A stretch of DNA of 5,691 bases from JBGPYB01 sp041493035 (GTDB lineage: Bacteria; Acidobacteriota; Vicinamibacteria; Fen-336): NCBI GenBank assembly GCA_041493035.1, contig JBGPYB010000233.1:1-5691 (forward strand). The letters run 5' to 3'. This document shows, piece by piece, positions 1 to 5,691 of the stretch. Position 1 is the stretch's first letter. Every line of letters starts with the position of its first letter. The notes beneath the pieces were generated by a model. The model did no database searches and was not told the DNA's origin. It saw nothing but the letters and a program-made list of their open reading frames with translations. A program made the position numbers and the translations under genes.

Positions 1-1020
1 GACGTCTTCGCGCGAACGCGGGGACGCGTCTTCGTCTCGTGCTTCGCGACGTCGATTCCGCGGATCCAACGCGTGGCGGACCTGGCCCAGAAGGCAGGGC
101 GTCGCGTCGGCTTCCTGGGACGTCGCATGATCGACAACGCCGAGGTGGCTCTCGACCTGGGCCTCCTCCGCATCCCCGAGTCGTCCATCGTGCCACCCGG
201 CTCGATCGGTGAGCACGCCCCGGAACGCATCCTGATCTTCGCCTCGGGGAGCCAGGGAGAGCCGCTGTCGGCCCTCTCGATGATCAGCGTCAACGAGCAC
301 CGCGACGTGGCCGCGGGGCCGGGCGATACCGTGGTGCTTTCGGCCCGAGCGATCCCCGGCAACGAGCGCTCCGTCTCGCGCGTCATCAGCAACCTTTACC
401 GCCGCGGCTGCGACGTCGTGCATCCCGGAACCGCCAAGGTCCACGTGTCGGGACACGGGAGCCAGGACGACCTCGTCGAGCTTCTGTCCCTCGTCCGGCC
501 GCGGTACCTGGTGCCGATCCACGGCGAGTACCGCATGCTGGCTCAGCACGCTCGGCTCGCGGCCCAGACCGGCCTGCCCGCGGATCGCGTCCTGATCGCC
601 GAGGACGGCGATGTCCTGGCCTTCGGTCCCACTGGCGCACGGAAAGAGGCGCGGGTCGCGGCGGGGCGCCTGCTCCTCGACCGCTCCGGGAGCAACGGCG
701 TCGACGACGTCGTGGTGCGCGACCGGCGACACATGTCCGCGGGCGGGATCGTGGTTCCCATCGTGATCCTCGACAAGCAGACGGGGCGCGTCGAATCGAC
801 TCCGGAGATCGTGACCCGCGGCTTCGTCGATGAGGAGGTCCACGCCGGTCTCATGGAAGACGCGGCTCGGTTCCTCGCCGAGGCCGTCGACAAGCGCCCC
901 GCGGAAGAGCGCTACGACTCGGCCCTCACCCGCGAGCGGGTGCGGATCGAGATGCGCCGCTTCTTCCGCAAGCGCACGCAGCGGCTTCCCATGGTCATTC
1001 CCGTGGTGATGGAGGTCTAG
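1..1020 (+). CDS. rnj: Ribonuclease J, C-terminal part (5' end outside window)
   Basis: RNase J is a cytoplasmic metallo-beta-lactamase/beta-CASP nuclease with 5'-3' exonuclease and endonuclease activity in mRNA decay and rRNA maturation. The frame is open from base 1, and the first window codons already match the beta-CASP region, so the start lies upstream; an internal GTG at 73 is not the start. Visible motifs: SGSQGEP (244-264; the family usually has TGSQGEP), PGNE (355-366), HVSGHGSQ (442-465) and PIHGEYR (514-534). By family comparison, the histidines of the last two motifs belong to the active site. The C-terminal domain follows and ends in the typical basic segment and LPMVIPVVMEV tail. 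The family is about 550 residues long; 339 are here, so the N-terminal HxHxDH zinc motif is missing only because of the window edge. The gene ends 10 bp before ftsK, suggesting one operon. No frameshift or damage is seen. Confidence 0.95.
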   Translation, partial: DVFARTRGRVFVSCFATSIPRIQRVADLAQKAGRRVGFLGRRMIDNAEVALDLGLLRIPESSIVPPGSIGEHAPERILIFASGSQGEPLSALSMISVNEHRDVAAGPGDTVVLSARAIPGNERSVSRVISNLYRRGCDVVHPGTAKVHVSGHGSQDDLVELLSLVRPRYLVPIHGEYRMLAQHARLAAQTGLPADRVLIAEDGDVLAFGPTGARKEARVAAGRLLLDRSGSNGVDDVVVRDRRHMSAGGIVVPIVILDKQTGRVESTPEIVTRGFVDEEVHAGLMEDAARFLAEAVDKRPAEERYDSALTRERVRIEMRRFFRKRTQRLPMVIPVVMEV

Positions 1021-1025
1021 CAGGG
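1011..1025 (+). promoter_or_regulatory. Candidate ribosome binding sites for ftsK
   Basis: Two purine-rich stretches precede the ATG at 1031. GGAGG at 1011-1015 lies inside the last codons of the RNase J gene, 15 bases from the ATG, which is rather far. AGGG at 1022-1025 lies 5 bases from the ATG. Either could serve; the second has the more usual spacing. The 10-bp gap leaves no room for a separate promoter between the genes, so ftsK is probably read from the RNase J transcript. Inference from position only. Confidence 0.4.
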
Positions 1026-1030
1026 CACCT

Positions 1031-3376
1031 ATGGCGAACGGCGACAGTCGTAAGACGCGGCTCGCGGAGTTCTTCGGCCTCTCGGCCTTCGCTCTGGCGC
1101 TGATGCTGCTCATCAGCCTGGCCACCTACAACCCCAACGACCCCGCGCCCTTCTTCAAGGCCGGGGCGAACGGCCCGGCGCGAAACTTCATCGGCCCCTT
1201 CGGAGCCTTCCTGGCCGAGATGCTGATTCCCCAGCTCTTCGGCATCGCGGCGATGCTGATCCCGATGGTGCTGGGCGTACTCGGCTGGAAACTCTTCTGG
1301 TGCAAGCCCATCGAAGCCCCGTACACGAAAGGCGCTGGACTCACCCTCCTGCTCCTGTCGCTCGCGGCGTTTCTGACGCTGACCTTTGGCACCGTGACCC
1401 TCGAGGGCGAGGCGGTCCGAGCGGGCGGCGCCGTGGGCGAGCTTCTCTCGTCGATACTCCTCGGCAGCTTCAACCGAACGGGCGCCTACATCGTCGTGGC
1501 CACGAGCGTCTTCGTTTCGCTCATCCTCGCGACGCAGTTCTCGTTCGCCGCGGCCCTCGCGGCGGTCGGCGCGTTCGTCGCGACGCGCCTCCGCGCCCTC
1601 CAGACGGGATGGGCCCACTACCGTGAGACACGGCGCAAGGAAAAGATGCGCCGCGAGGTCATCAAGAAGCACACGCAAAATCAGAAAGAGGCCGACGGAG
1701 GAAGCGTCCCCCGGGTCCGTCGCGTGATGGCCACCGCGGAACCGGAGGAGACGGGGATCGAGGTCGACGACGCTCCCCGCCCTGCTCCTGCCGCGGCCCC
1801 CAAGCAGCAGCCATTCCCGTTTGTCGCGACGTCGGAGGAGGACGAGGCCGACGTCGACGAACCGAAGGAAGGGCCGGCTCCGAAGCGGGCCGCGCGACGA
1901 AGCGCCACCGCCGCTGCGGTCCGGGGGAACTTCGCCCTTCCTCCCTGCTCACTCCTCGACGAGATCAAGTCCGACTCGGGCCTCGACAAGGCGGCCCTCT
2001 TCGAGAAAGCCAAGATCCTCCAGACCAAGTCCGGCGAGTTCGGGGTCATGGGCAACGTCAAGGAGATCAACCCCGGGCCGGTGGTGACCACCTACGAGTT
2101 CAAACCCGACGCGGGCGTCAAATATTCGAAGATCGTGGGCCTCGCCGACGACCTCGCCCTCGCCCTCGAAGCGGAGTCGATCCGCATCGACCGGATCAGC
2201 GGCCGCGGCACGGTGGGGATCGAGATCCCCAACGAGGTCCGCGAGATGATCTCGCTCCGCGAGATCATCGAGTCCGACACCTTCCAGAAGTCTCCCTCCC
2301 GGCTCACGATGGCTCTCGGCAAGACCGTCGGGGGCGAGACGTACGTCACCGACCTCGCCGCCATGCCCCACCTCCTCATCGCCGGCGCCACGGGCCAGGG
2401 AAAGAGCGTCGGTCTCAACTGCATGATCTCGAGCATCCTCTACAAGGCGACCCCCGACGAGGTCCGCATGATCCTCATCGACCCGAAGCGCCTGGAGCTG
2501 GGCGTCTACGAGGACATCCCCCACCTGCTGACTCCGGTCGTGACGGACCCGAAGATCGCCGCCAACGTCCTCAAGTGGGCCGTCGGCGAGATGGAGAAGC
2601 GAATCCGCAAGCTGGCCTCGGAGGGTGTCAGGAACATCGAGCAGTTCAACAACATCATCCGGGCCGAGAAGGGGCAGGCCCAGGCCTCGGGCGACGAAGA
2701 GGTCAAGCCTCTCCATTACATCGTCATCATCATCGACGAGCTGGCGGACCTGATGATGGTCAGCTCGCGGGAGGTCGAGGAGTCCATCACGCGCCTCGCG
2801 CAGATGGCCCGCGCCGTCGGCATCCACCTGATCCTCGCCACGCAGCGCCCTTCCGTCGACGTGCTGACGGGCCTCATCAAGGCCAACTTTCCCTCGCGGA
2901 TCTCGTTCAAGGTGTCGGCCCGCGTCGACAGCCGCACGATCCTCGACTCCATCGGCGCCGAGCGTCTCCTCGGCAAGGGGGACATGCTCTTCCTGCCGCC
3001 GGGAAGCGCCCGGCTCACGCGCGTCCACGGCGCCTACGTGAGCGAGAAGGAGATCGCCCGCCTCACCTCGTATCTGCGCAAGGTCGGCAATCCCACCTAT
3101 GACGACACCGTCGGCAAGCCCGAACGGTCGGCCGAAGCTCAGGATGTCGAGGAGAAGGACGATCTCTTCGACGAAGCCGTGCGCTTCGTGGTCCAGAACG
3201 GACAGGCCTCCACGAGCATGCTCCAGCGACGCTTCCGGATCGGCTTCTCCCGGGCAGGACGCCTCGTCGACACGATGGAGCGGGACGGCATCGTCGGGCC
3301 CGCCGAGGGCTCCAAGTCCCGCGAGATCCTGGTGGCCGCCGACTACTACGAGGCCGTCGACAACTGGCAGAAGTGA
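1031..3376 (+). CDS. ftsK: DNA translocase FtsK/SpoIIIE
   Basis: Septum-located, ATP-driven double-stranded DNA pump that moves chromosome ends out of the closing division plane and, in many bacteria, activates XerCD at dif. The 781-residue protein is complete and of SpoIIIE size, much shorter than E. coli FtsK. Membrane part: hydrophobic segments near residues 14-33, 65-88, 101-120 and 150-168, with YNPNDP after the first as in FtsK_4TM domains. A charged Ala/Pro-rich linker covers about 190-302. The alpha domain starts near 303 (LPPCSLLDEI). The RecA-like motor has Walker A GATGQGKS at 452-459 (K458), Walker B IVIIIDE at 564-570 (D569, E570), and the FtsK signature LATQRPSVDVLTG from 602. 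The C-terminal winged-helix gamma domain, which reads DNA polarity, spans about 710-770 (DDLFDEAVRF to SREILV). The Q in Walker A is a known variant in FtsK proteins. The ATG at 1031 precedes the first membrane helix. The amidase gene starts 4 bp after its stop. Confidence 0.97.
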   Translation: MANGDSRKTRLAEFFGLSAFALALMLLISLATYNPNDPAPFFKAGANGPARNFIGPFGAFLAEMLIPQLFGIAAMLIPMVLGVLGWKLFWCKPIEAPYTKGAGLTLLLLSLAAFLTLTFGTVTLEGEAVRAGGAVGELLSSILLGSFNRTGAYIVVATSVFVSLILATQFSFAAALAAVGAFVATRLRALQTGWAHYRETRRKEKMRREVIKKHTQNQKEADGGSVPRVRRVMATAEPEETGIEVDDAPRPAPAAAPKQQPFPFVATSEEDEADVDEPKEGPAPKRAARRSATAAAVRGNFALPPCSLLDEIKSDSGLDKAALFEKAKILQTKSGEFGVMGNVKEINPGPVVTTYEFKPDAGVKYSKIVGLADDLALALEAESIRIDRISGRGTVGIEIPNEVREMISLREIIESDTFQKSPSRLTMALGKTVGGETYVTDLAAMPHLLIAGATGQGKSVGLNCMISSILYKATPDEVRMILIDPKRLELGVYEDIPHLLTPVVTDPKIAANVLKWAVGEMEKRIRKLASEGVRNIEQFNNIIRAEKGQAQASGDEEVKPLHYIVIIIDELADLMMVSSREVEESITRLAQMARAVGIHLILATQRPSVDVLTGLIKANFPSRISFKVSARVDSRTILDSIGAERLLGKGDMLFLPPGSARLTRVHGAYVSEKEIARLTSYLRKVGNPTYDDTVGKPERSAEAQDVEEKDDLFDEAVRFVVQNGQASTSMLQRRFRIGFSRAGRLVDTMERDGIVGPAEGSKSREILVAADYYEAVDNWQK

Positions 3377-3380
3377 GCGG

Positions 3381-5297
3381 ATGAGAGGCGCCCTCCTCGC
3401 TCTCGGCCTCGTCGCCGCCGCGTCCACCGGCGGACATGCGGCCGGGAGACCCGATCGCACGCTCTTTCTCGAGGCGCGCGCGGCCGACCAGAACCTCCAT
3501 GCCTCGAAGTCTCTCGATTCGAAGCGCACGGAGTGGGAGCGTGTCATCCTTCGCTATCGGCGCGTGGTGTCGAAGTACCCCCAGAGCGGCTACTGCGACG
3601 ACGCGCTTCTGGCCATCGGCGACCTGTACCGGACGATGGCCATCCAGTTCAAGACGCCTCGCTACAACGACGAGGCCGTGCAGGCCTACAGGCTGCTGGT
3701 CTCGGAGTACCCGAGCAGCGGCCTCGGCGAGAAGGCGCTCTTCTCGGTCTTCGAGATCGCCCACGACAGCGGCGACCGGAAGCGTCTCGGCGATGCGGCG
3801 CGCGCGTACCTCGACACCTTCCCCGATGCCACCCGGGCCGCCCTTGTGAAGGCCGCGGTGAAGAAGGCGGCCCCCGACAAGGCGGCCGCCTTGCCCACGC
3901 CGCCTCCTCCGGGTCTCGCCCAGGTGTTCAACCTCCGCTTCTGGACCGGCGAGGCCTCGACGCGGATCGTGGTCGACCTCGAGCGCGAGGTGCAGCTCAA
4001 ACAGGACCGGATCAGCGGCCCCGACCGCCTCTACGTCGACCTGATCGGCACGCGGCTCCACCCGAACCTCAGCGATCGAAGCTTTCCCGTGGGAGACGGC
4101 CTCCTCGAGAAGATCCGCATCGCGCAGAACCGCGCCGATGCCGTCCGCATCGTTCTCGACTTCAAGAACGTCAAGGACACGAACGTCGTCTACCTCCATG
4201 ACCCCACGCGCCTGGTCATCGACGTCCGTGGGACGCCTCGCACAGCCACCGCCGACGCGAGGCCCACCGTCGAGAGGGCCCCGTCACCGACACCACCGCC
4301 CGGGCCCACCGCGCTGGACCAGGCCGCGGAGACGGATGCCGTCGATCTCCCGGGCGCCAAAGCCCCGGTCGTGGCCTCGGTGCTGCCGACGCCGACACCC
4401 GCCCCCAACCCGTCTCCGGTAGCATCCCCAACGCCGGCGGCACCGTCGCCATCTCCCTCCCCGACGCCCGCGCCCCCCCGTGACGCCTCCACACCTCAGG
4501 CGCCCCAGGCCAACCGCACGGGCAACTACAGCCTCGCCCGTCAGCTCGGCCTGAGCGCCCGCCGCATCGTCATCGATCCCGGCCACGGAGGCCACGACCC
4601 GGGGACCATCGGCCACGGAGGTCTCCAGGAGAAGGACCTGGTGCTGGACGTCTCCCTTCGCCTCGAGAAGATGCTCCGCGCTGAGCCCGGGACCGACGTC
4701 ATCATGACGCGCTCCACCGATGCGTACGTCCCTCTCGAGGAGCGCACCGCCATCGCGAACTCGAAGGGAGCCGACCTCTTCCTCTCGGTCCACGCCAACA
4801 GCAGCCGGAACCCTACGGCGCGGGGCATTGAGACCTATATCCTGAACTTCGCCGTGGATCCCCACGCCGAGGAGGTGGCTGCACGGGAGAACGCGATCTC
4901 CCCGGCGACCCTCAAGGATCTCCAGGGTCTCGTGAAGGCCATAGCACTCAACAGCAAGATCGACGAGAGCCGCGACTTCGCGACCTCCATTCACGAATCC
5001 ATGATCGCGCGGGTCAAGGCCGGCCAGTCGGGGATCCAGGATCGCGGCGTTCGCACGGCGCCCTTCTACGTTCTGATCGGCGCCAATATGCCGAGCGTCC
5101 TCGCCGAGATCTCGTTCGTCAGCAACCCCGACGACGAACACATCCTCCGCTCCCCCGAGCAGCGGGAGAAGATCGCCGAGAGCCTCTTCGGCGGCATCAA
5201 GGCCTACCTCGAAGGGCTGAACCGCACGCAGCCCCGCCAGTTGACCCGCAATGTCCCCGCGTCTACAGTGATTCGGAAGGGGGCACGCCGCCGTTGA
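3381..5297 (+). CDS. Exported N-acetylmuramoyl-L-alanine amidase, TPR-AMIN-Amidase_3 (AmiC family)
   Basis: Predicted zinc amidase that cuts the amide bond between MurNAc and the stem peptide, used to split septal peptidoglycan. The 638-residue product starts at ATG 3381, four bases after the ftsK stop. This start gives a signal peptide (Arg, then ALLALGLVAAAS, probable cleavage near GHA-A, residue 20-22); the open frame further upstream is a shadow of ftsK. TPR-like helices span about 35-160 (ERVILRYRRVVSKYP, then YNDEAVQAYRLLVSEYP). An AMIN domain spans about 180-283 (AQVFNLRFW to LVIDVRG); AMIN domains target AmiC to the division site. A Pro/Thr/Ser-rich linker covers 285-377. Amidase_3 covers about 392-620, with predicted zinc ligands H402 (DPGHGG), E417 (LQEKD), H471 (SVHAN) and catalytic E576 (LAEISF); ligand spacing 15 and 54 matches E. 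coli AmiC. Residues between H471 and E576 are long enough for the regulatory helix of activator-dependent amidases. The start has only a weak Shine-Dalgarno (GAGCGG), so coupling to ftsK translation is likely. Confidence 0.93.
   Translation: MRGALLALGLVAAASTGGHAAGRPDRTLFLEARAADQNLHASKSLDSKRTEWERVILRYRRVVSKYPQSGYCDDALLAIGDLYRTMAIQFKTPRYNDEAVQAYRLLVSEYPSSGLGEKALFSVFEIAHDSGDRKRLGDAARAYLDTFPDATRAALVKAAVKKAAPDKAAALPTPPPPGLAQVFNLRFWTGEASTRIVVDLEREVQLKQDRISGPDRLYVDLIGTRLHPNLSDRSFPVGDGLLEKIRIAQNRADAVRIVLDFKNVKDTNVVYLHDPTRLVIDVRGTPRTATADARPTVERAPSPTPPPGPTALDQAAETDAVDLPGAKAPVVASVLPTPTPAPNPSPVASPTPAAPSPSPSPTPAPPRDASTPQAPQANRTGNYSLARQLGLSARRIVIDPGHGGHDPGTIGHGGLQEKDLVLDVSLRLEKMLRAEPGTDVIMTRSTDAYVPLEERTAIANSKGADLFLSVHANSSRNPTARGIETYILNFAVDPHAEEVAARENAISPATLKDLQGLVKAIALNSKIDESRDFATSIHESMIARVKAGQSGIQDRGVRTAPFYVLIGANMPSVLAEISFVSNPDDEHILRSPEQREKIAESLFGGIKAYLEGLNRTQPRQLTRNVPASTVIRKGARRR
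4260..4511 (+). repeat. Low-complexity Pro/Thr/Ser-coding linker of the amidase
   Basis: C-rich, imprecisely repetitive DNA encoding a flexible linker (residues about 294-377) between the AMIN and amidase domains. It is dominated by PTP, PSP and PAP units, for example PTPTPAPNPSP and SPSPSPTPAP. Such linkers commonly span periplasm or cell wall. The stretch contains a C7 homopolymer at 4473-4479. This is a compositional feature inside the gene and not a mobile repeat. Confidence 0.8.
5275..5283 (+). promoter_or_regulatory. Candidate ribosome binding site for the small membrane protein
   Basis: A purine run GGAAGGGGG inside the last codons of the amidase gene ends 10 bases before the TTG at 5294. 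It is a reasonable Shine-Dalgarno and supports that TTG as a start despite its rarity. The overlap of TTG with the amidase stop (TTGA) would also permit re-initiation by terminating ribosomes. Position-based inference. Confidence 0.45.
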
Positions 5298-5536
5298 TTT
5301 CGTTCCTCGCCACCAAGCTCGTCCGGACGATCACCTGGGTGAAGGTCGAGAAGCCCGTTTTCGACCTCGTCGGGGTCGTCCTCGGCTCCCTGAGCCTCGC
5401 CGGCATCCTGGCCGTCGCGGCGGCCCTGCTCGGGTCCATCTTTGGCTTCATCCTGATCCGCCGAACACGCCGCATCACAGTACCTGCGTCCGACGCCGTC
5501 TCGCTCCACCTGGACGCGGCCTCGACCCAGGCGTAG
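5294..5536 (+). CDS. Small hypothetical membrane protein
   Basis: I do not recognise this 80-residue protein. It has a short amphipathic or basic N-terminus (about 1-20, with K8, R11, K17), a long hydrophobic stretch at about 22-55 rich in Gly, Ala and Leu (VGVVLGSLSLAG, then ILAVAAALLGSIFGFILI), a basic cluster RRTRR, and a polar tail of about 20 residues. The stretch could be one long helix or two short ones. The basic cluster suggests by the positive-inside rule that the C-terminus is cytoplasmic. The TTG start overlaps the amidase TGA by four bases (TTGA), so the gene is probably translationally coupled to the amidase and part of the same operon. The alternative in-frame GTG at 5339 would shorten the protein by 15 residues. 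Codon use is strongly G/C-ending like its neighbours, which supports real coding. It may assist the FtsK/amidase pair, but this rests on position alone. Confidence 0.65.
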   Translation: MISFLATKLVRTITWVKVEKPVFDLVGVVLGSLSLAGILAVAAALLGSIFGFILIRRTRRITVPASDAVSLHLDAASTQA

Positions 5537-5568
5537 CCGCCGTCGCGCCCGCTCCCCATTTGGCGCAC

Positions 5569-5605
5569 TGCGTTATTGCGTCTTGACAGAAATGACGCGA
5601 CGCGT
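5569..5605. repeat. Short direct and inverted repeats around the promoter
   Basis: TGCGT occurs at 5569-5573 and again at 5577-5581, just upstream of the -35 hexamer. GACGC occurs in tandem at 5594-5598 and 5599-5603 in the spacer, and its complement GCGTC is at 5578-5582. The last and first of these form a 5-bp inverted repeat flanking the -35 box, and ACGCGT at 5600-5605 is a palindrome. These could be an operator, for instance for autoregulation by the PhaR-like product, which is known for PhaR proteins in some proteobacteria. They are short, and chance in GC-rich DNA is a real alternative. Confidence 0.3.
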
Positions 5606-5611
5606 TATATT
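5583..5611 (+). promoter_or_regulatory. Near-consensus sigma70-type promoter for the PhaR-like gene
   Basis: TTGACA at 5583-5588 matches the -35 consensus exactly. TATATT at 5606-5611 matches the -10 consensus in five of six bases. The spacer is 17 bp, the optimal length. The site lies in the only sizeable intergenic gap and stands out as AT-richer than its surroundings. Transcription would start about 5616-5620, that is on or next to the GTG at 5618, so the transcript is probably leaderless. No Shine-Dalgarno sequence is visible in the bases before that GTG, which agrees. The promoter separates the downstream gene from the rnj-ftsK-amidase operon. Confidence 0.8.
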
Positions 5612-5617
5612 CTCGTC

Positions 5618-5691
5618 GTGGGGAAGAAGAAGCCACAACCCGCTGCGGAACGTCTCATCACCCGGTACGACAACCGGAAGCTCTACGACCC
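5618..5691 (+). CDS. phaR: PhaR-type polyhydroxyalkanoate synthesis regulator, N-terminal fragment
   Basis: Only the first 24 codons are in the window. GTG at 5618 opens a frame reading MGKKKPQPAAE and then RLITRYDNRKLYD. The second part is the hallmark start of the PHB/PHA accumulation regulator DNA-binding domain (PHB_acc_N family), whose members typically begin R-I-K/T-R-Y-x-N-R-K/R-L-Y-D-T. In bacteria storing polyhydroxyalkanoate, PhaR represses phasin and its own gene and can bind the polymer granule. Many phyla also carry this domain without proven storage, so the target is uncertain here. A start at TTG 5576 is possible in frame, but it would lie upstream of the promoter's -10 box, so GTG is preferred. 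The basic KKK stretch after the start fits a DNA-binding protein. The gene is cut by the window edge, not broken. Confidence 0.8.
   Translation, partial: MGKKKPQPAAERLITRYDNRKLYD

Noticed and set aside
384..464. GTG/CAT-rich segment with internal in-frame starts in the RNase J region
   Set aside because: Fully explained by the RNase J reading frame with its conserved HVSGH and HGEYR motifs; no separate gene is needed.
3099..3380. In-frame upstream extension of the amidase gene to ATG 3099
   Set aside because: The extra 94 codons overlap the ftsK gamma domain, translate to Ser/Arg/Pro-rich noise, and would bury the signal peptide that begins exactly at ATG 3381.
1949..3547. Long open frame of 532 codons on the minus strand opposite ftsK
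   Set aside because: Lies wholly over the strongly supported ftsK frame and the start of the amidase gene. Its Asp/Val/Leu/Gly-heavy, low-complexity translation is typical of antisense frames in GC-rich genes, with no recognisable motif.
3063..4199. Open frame of 378 codons on the minus strand opposite the ftsK end and amidase N-terminus
   Set aside because: Same reason: it overlaps two well-supported genes, has no motifs, and its Arg-rich tail is a codon-bias artefact.
4455..4462. Minus-strand GGGGAGGG, matching the E. coli KOPS pattern GGGNAGGG read by FtsK
   Set aside because: Single copy in a C-rich Pro-coding linker, explained by composition. KOPS sequences differ between lineages and need genome-wide strand bias to be credible.
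5486..5517. GCGTCC / GGACGC inverted repeat near the end of the small membrane protein gene as a terminator
   Set aside because: Stem of only 6 bp with a 20-base loop, inside the coding region, and no T-run after it. No better hairpin was found in 5537-5582.

Overview
The window is a compact, G+C-rich stretch (roughly two thirds G+C by eye) of what looks like a bacterial core chromosome. It holds four closely packed genes on the + strand and the first codons of a fifth, which has its own promoter. Gene content (RNase J, a short SpoIIIE-length FtsK, a secreted TPR-AMIN-Amidase_3 protein and a PhaR-type regulator) suggests a Gram-negative, GC-rich lineage such as Acidobacteriota or Myxococcota/deltaproteobacteria-like phyla. 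That placement is inference from gene content and composition and is not certain.

Layout: 1-1020 is the C-terminal 339 codons of ribonuclease J, cut by the left window edge. Ten bases later, 1031-3376 encodes a complete 781-residue FtsK/SpoIIIE DNA translocase. Four bases after its stop, 3381-5297 encodes a 638-residue exported N-acetylmuramoyl-L-alanine amidase (signal peptide, TPR-like helices, AMIN domain, Pro-rich linker, zinc amidase). Its TGA overlaps a TTG start (TTGA) of a small 80-residue membrane protein at 5294-5536. The 81-base gap that follows contains a near-consensus sigma70-type promoter (TTGACA, 17 bp, TATATT). The predicted transcription start falls on or next to the GTG of a PhaR-like gene (5618 to the right edge), which suggests a leaderless mRNA.

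The spacing (10 bp, 4 bp, 4-bp overlap) argues that RNase J, ftsK, the amidase and the small membrane protein are co-transcribed and partly translationally coupled. FtsK clears chromosome ends from the closing septum, and AmiC-type amidases split septal peptidoglycan. The middle of the operon therefore reads as a late cell-division module, with the small membrane protein as an uncharacterised possible partner. RNase J (RNA decay/maturation) is probably a passenger or co-expressed housekeeping gene.

I see no tRNA, rRNA, CRISPR, insertion sequence, prophage or attachment site, and no convincing rho-independent terminator. Nothing here amounts to a clearly new defence or mobile system. The points worth a second look are the leaderless promoter architecture, the amidase fusion in the ftsK operon, the unknown small membrane protein, and a C7 tract in the amidase linker.
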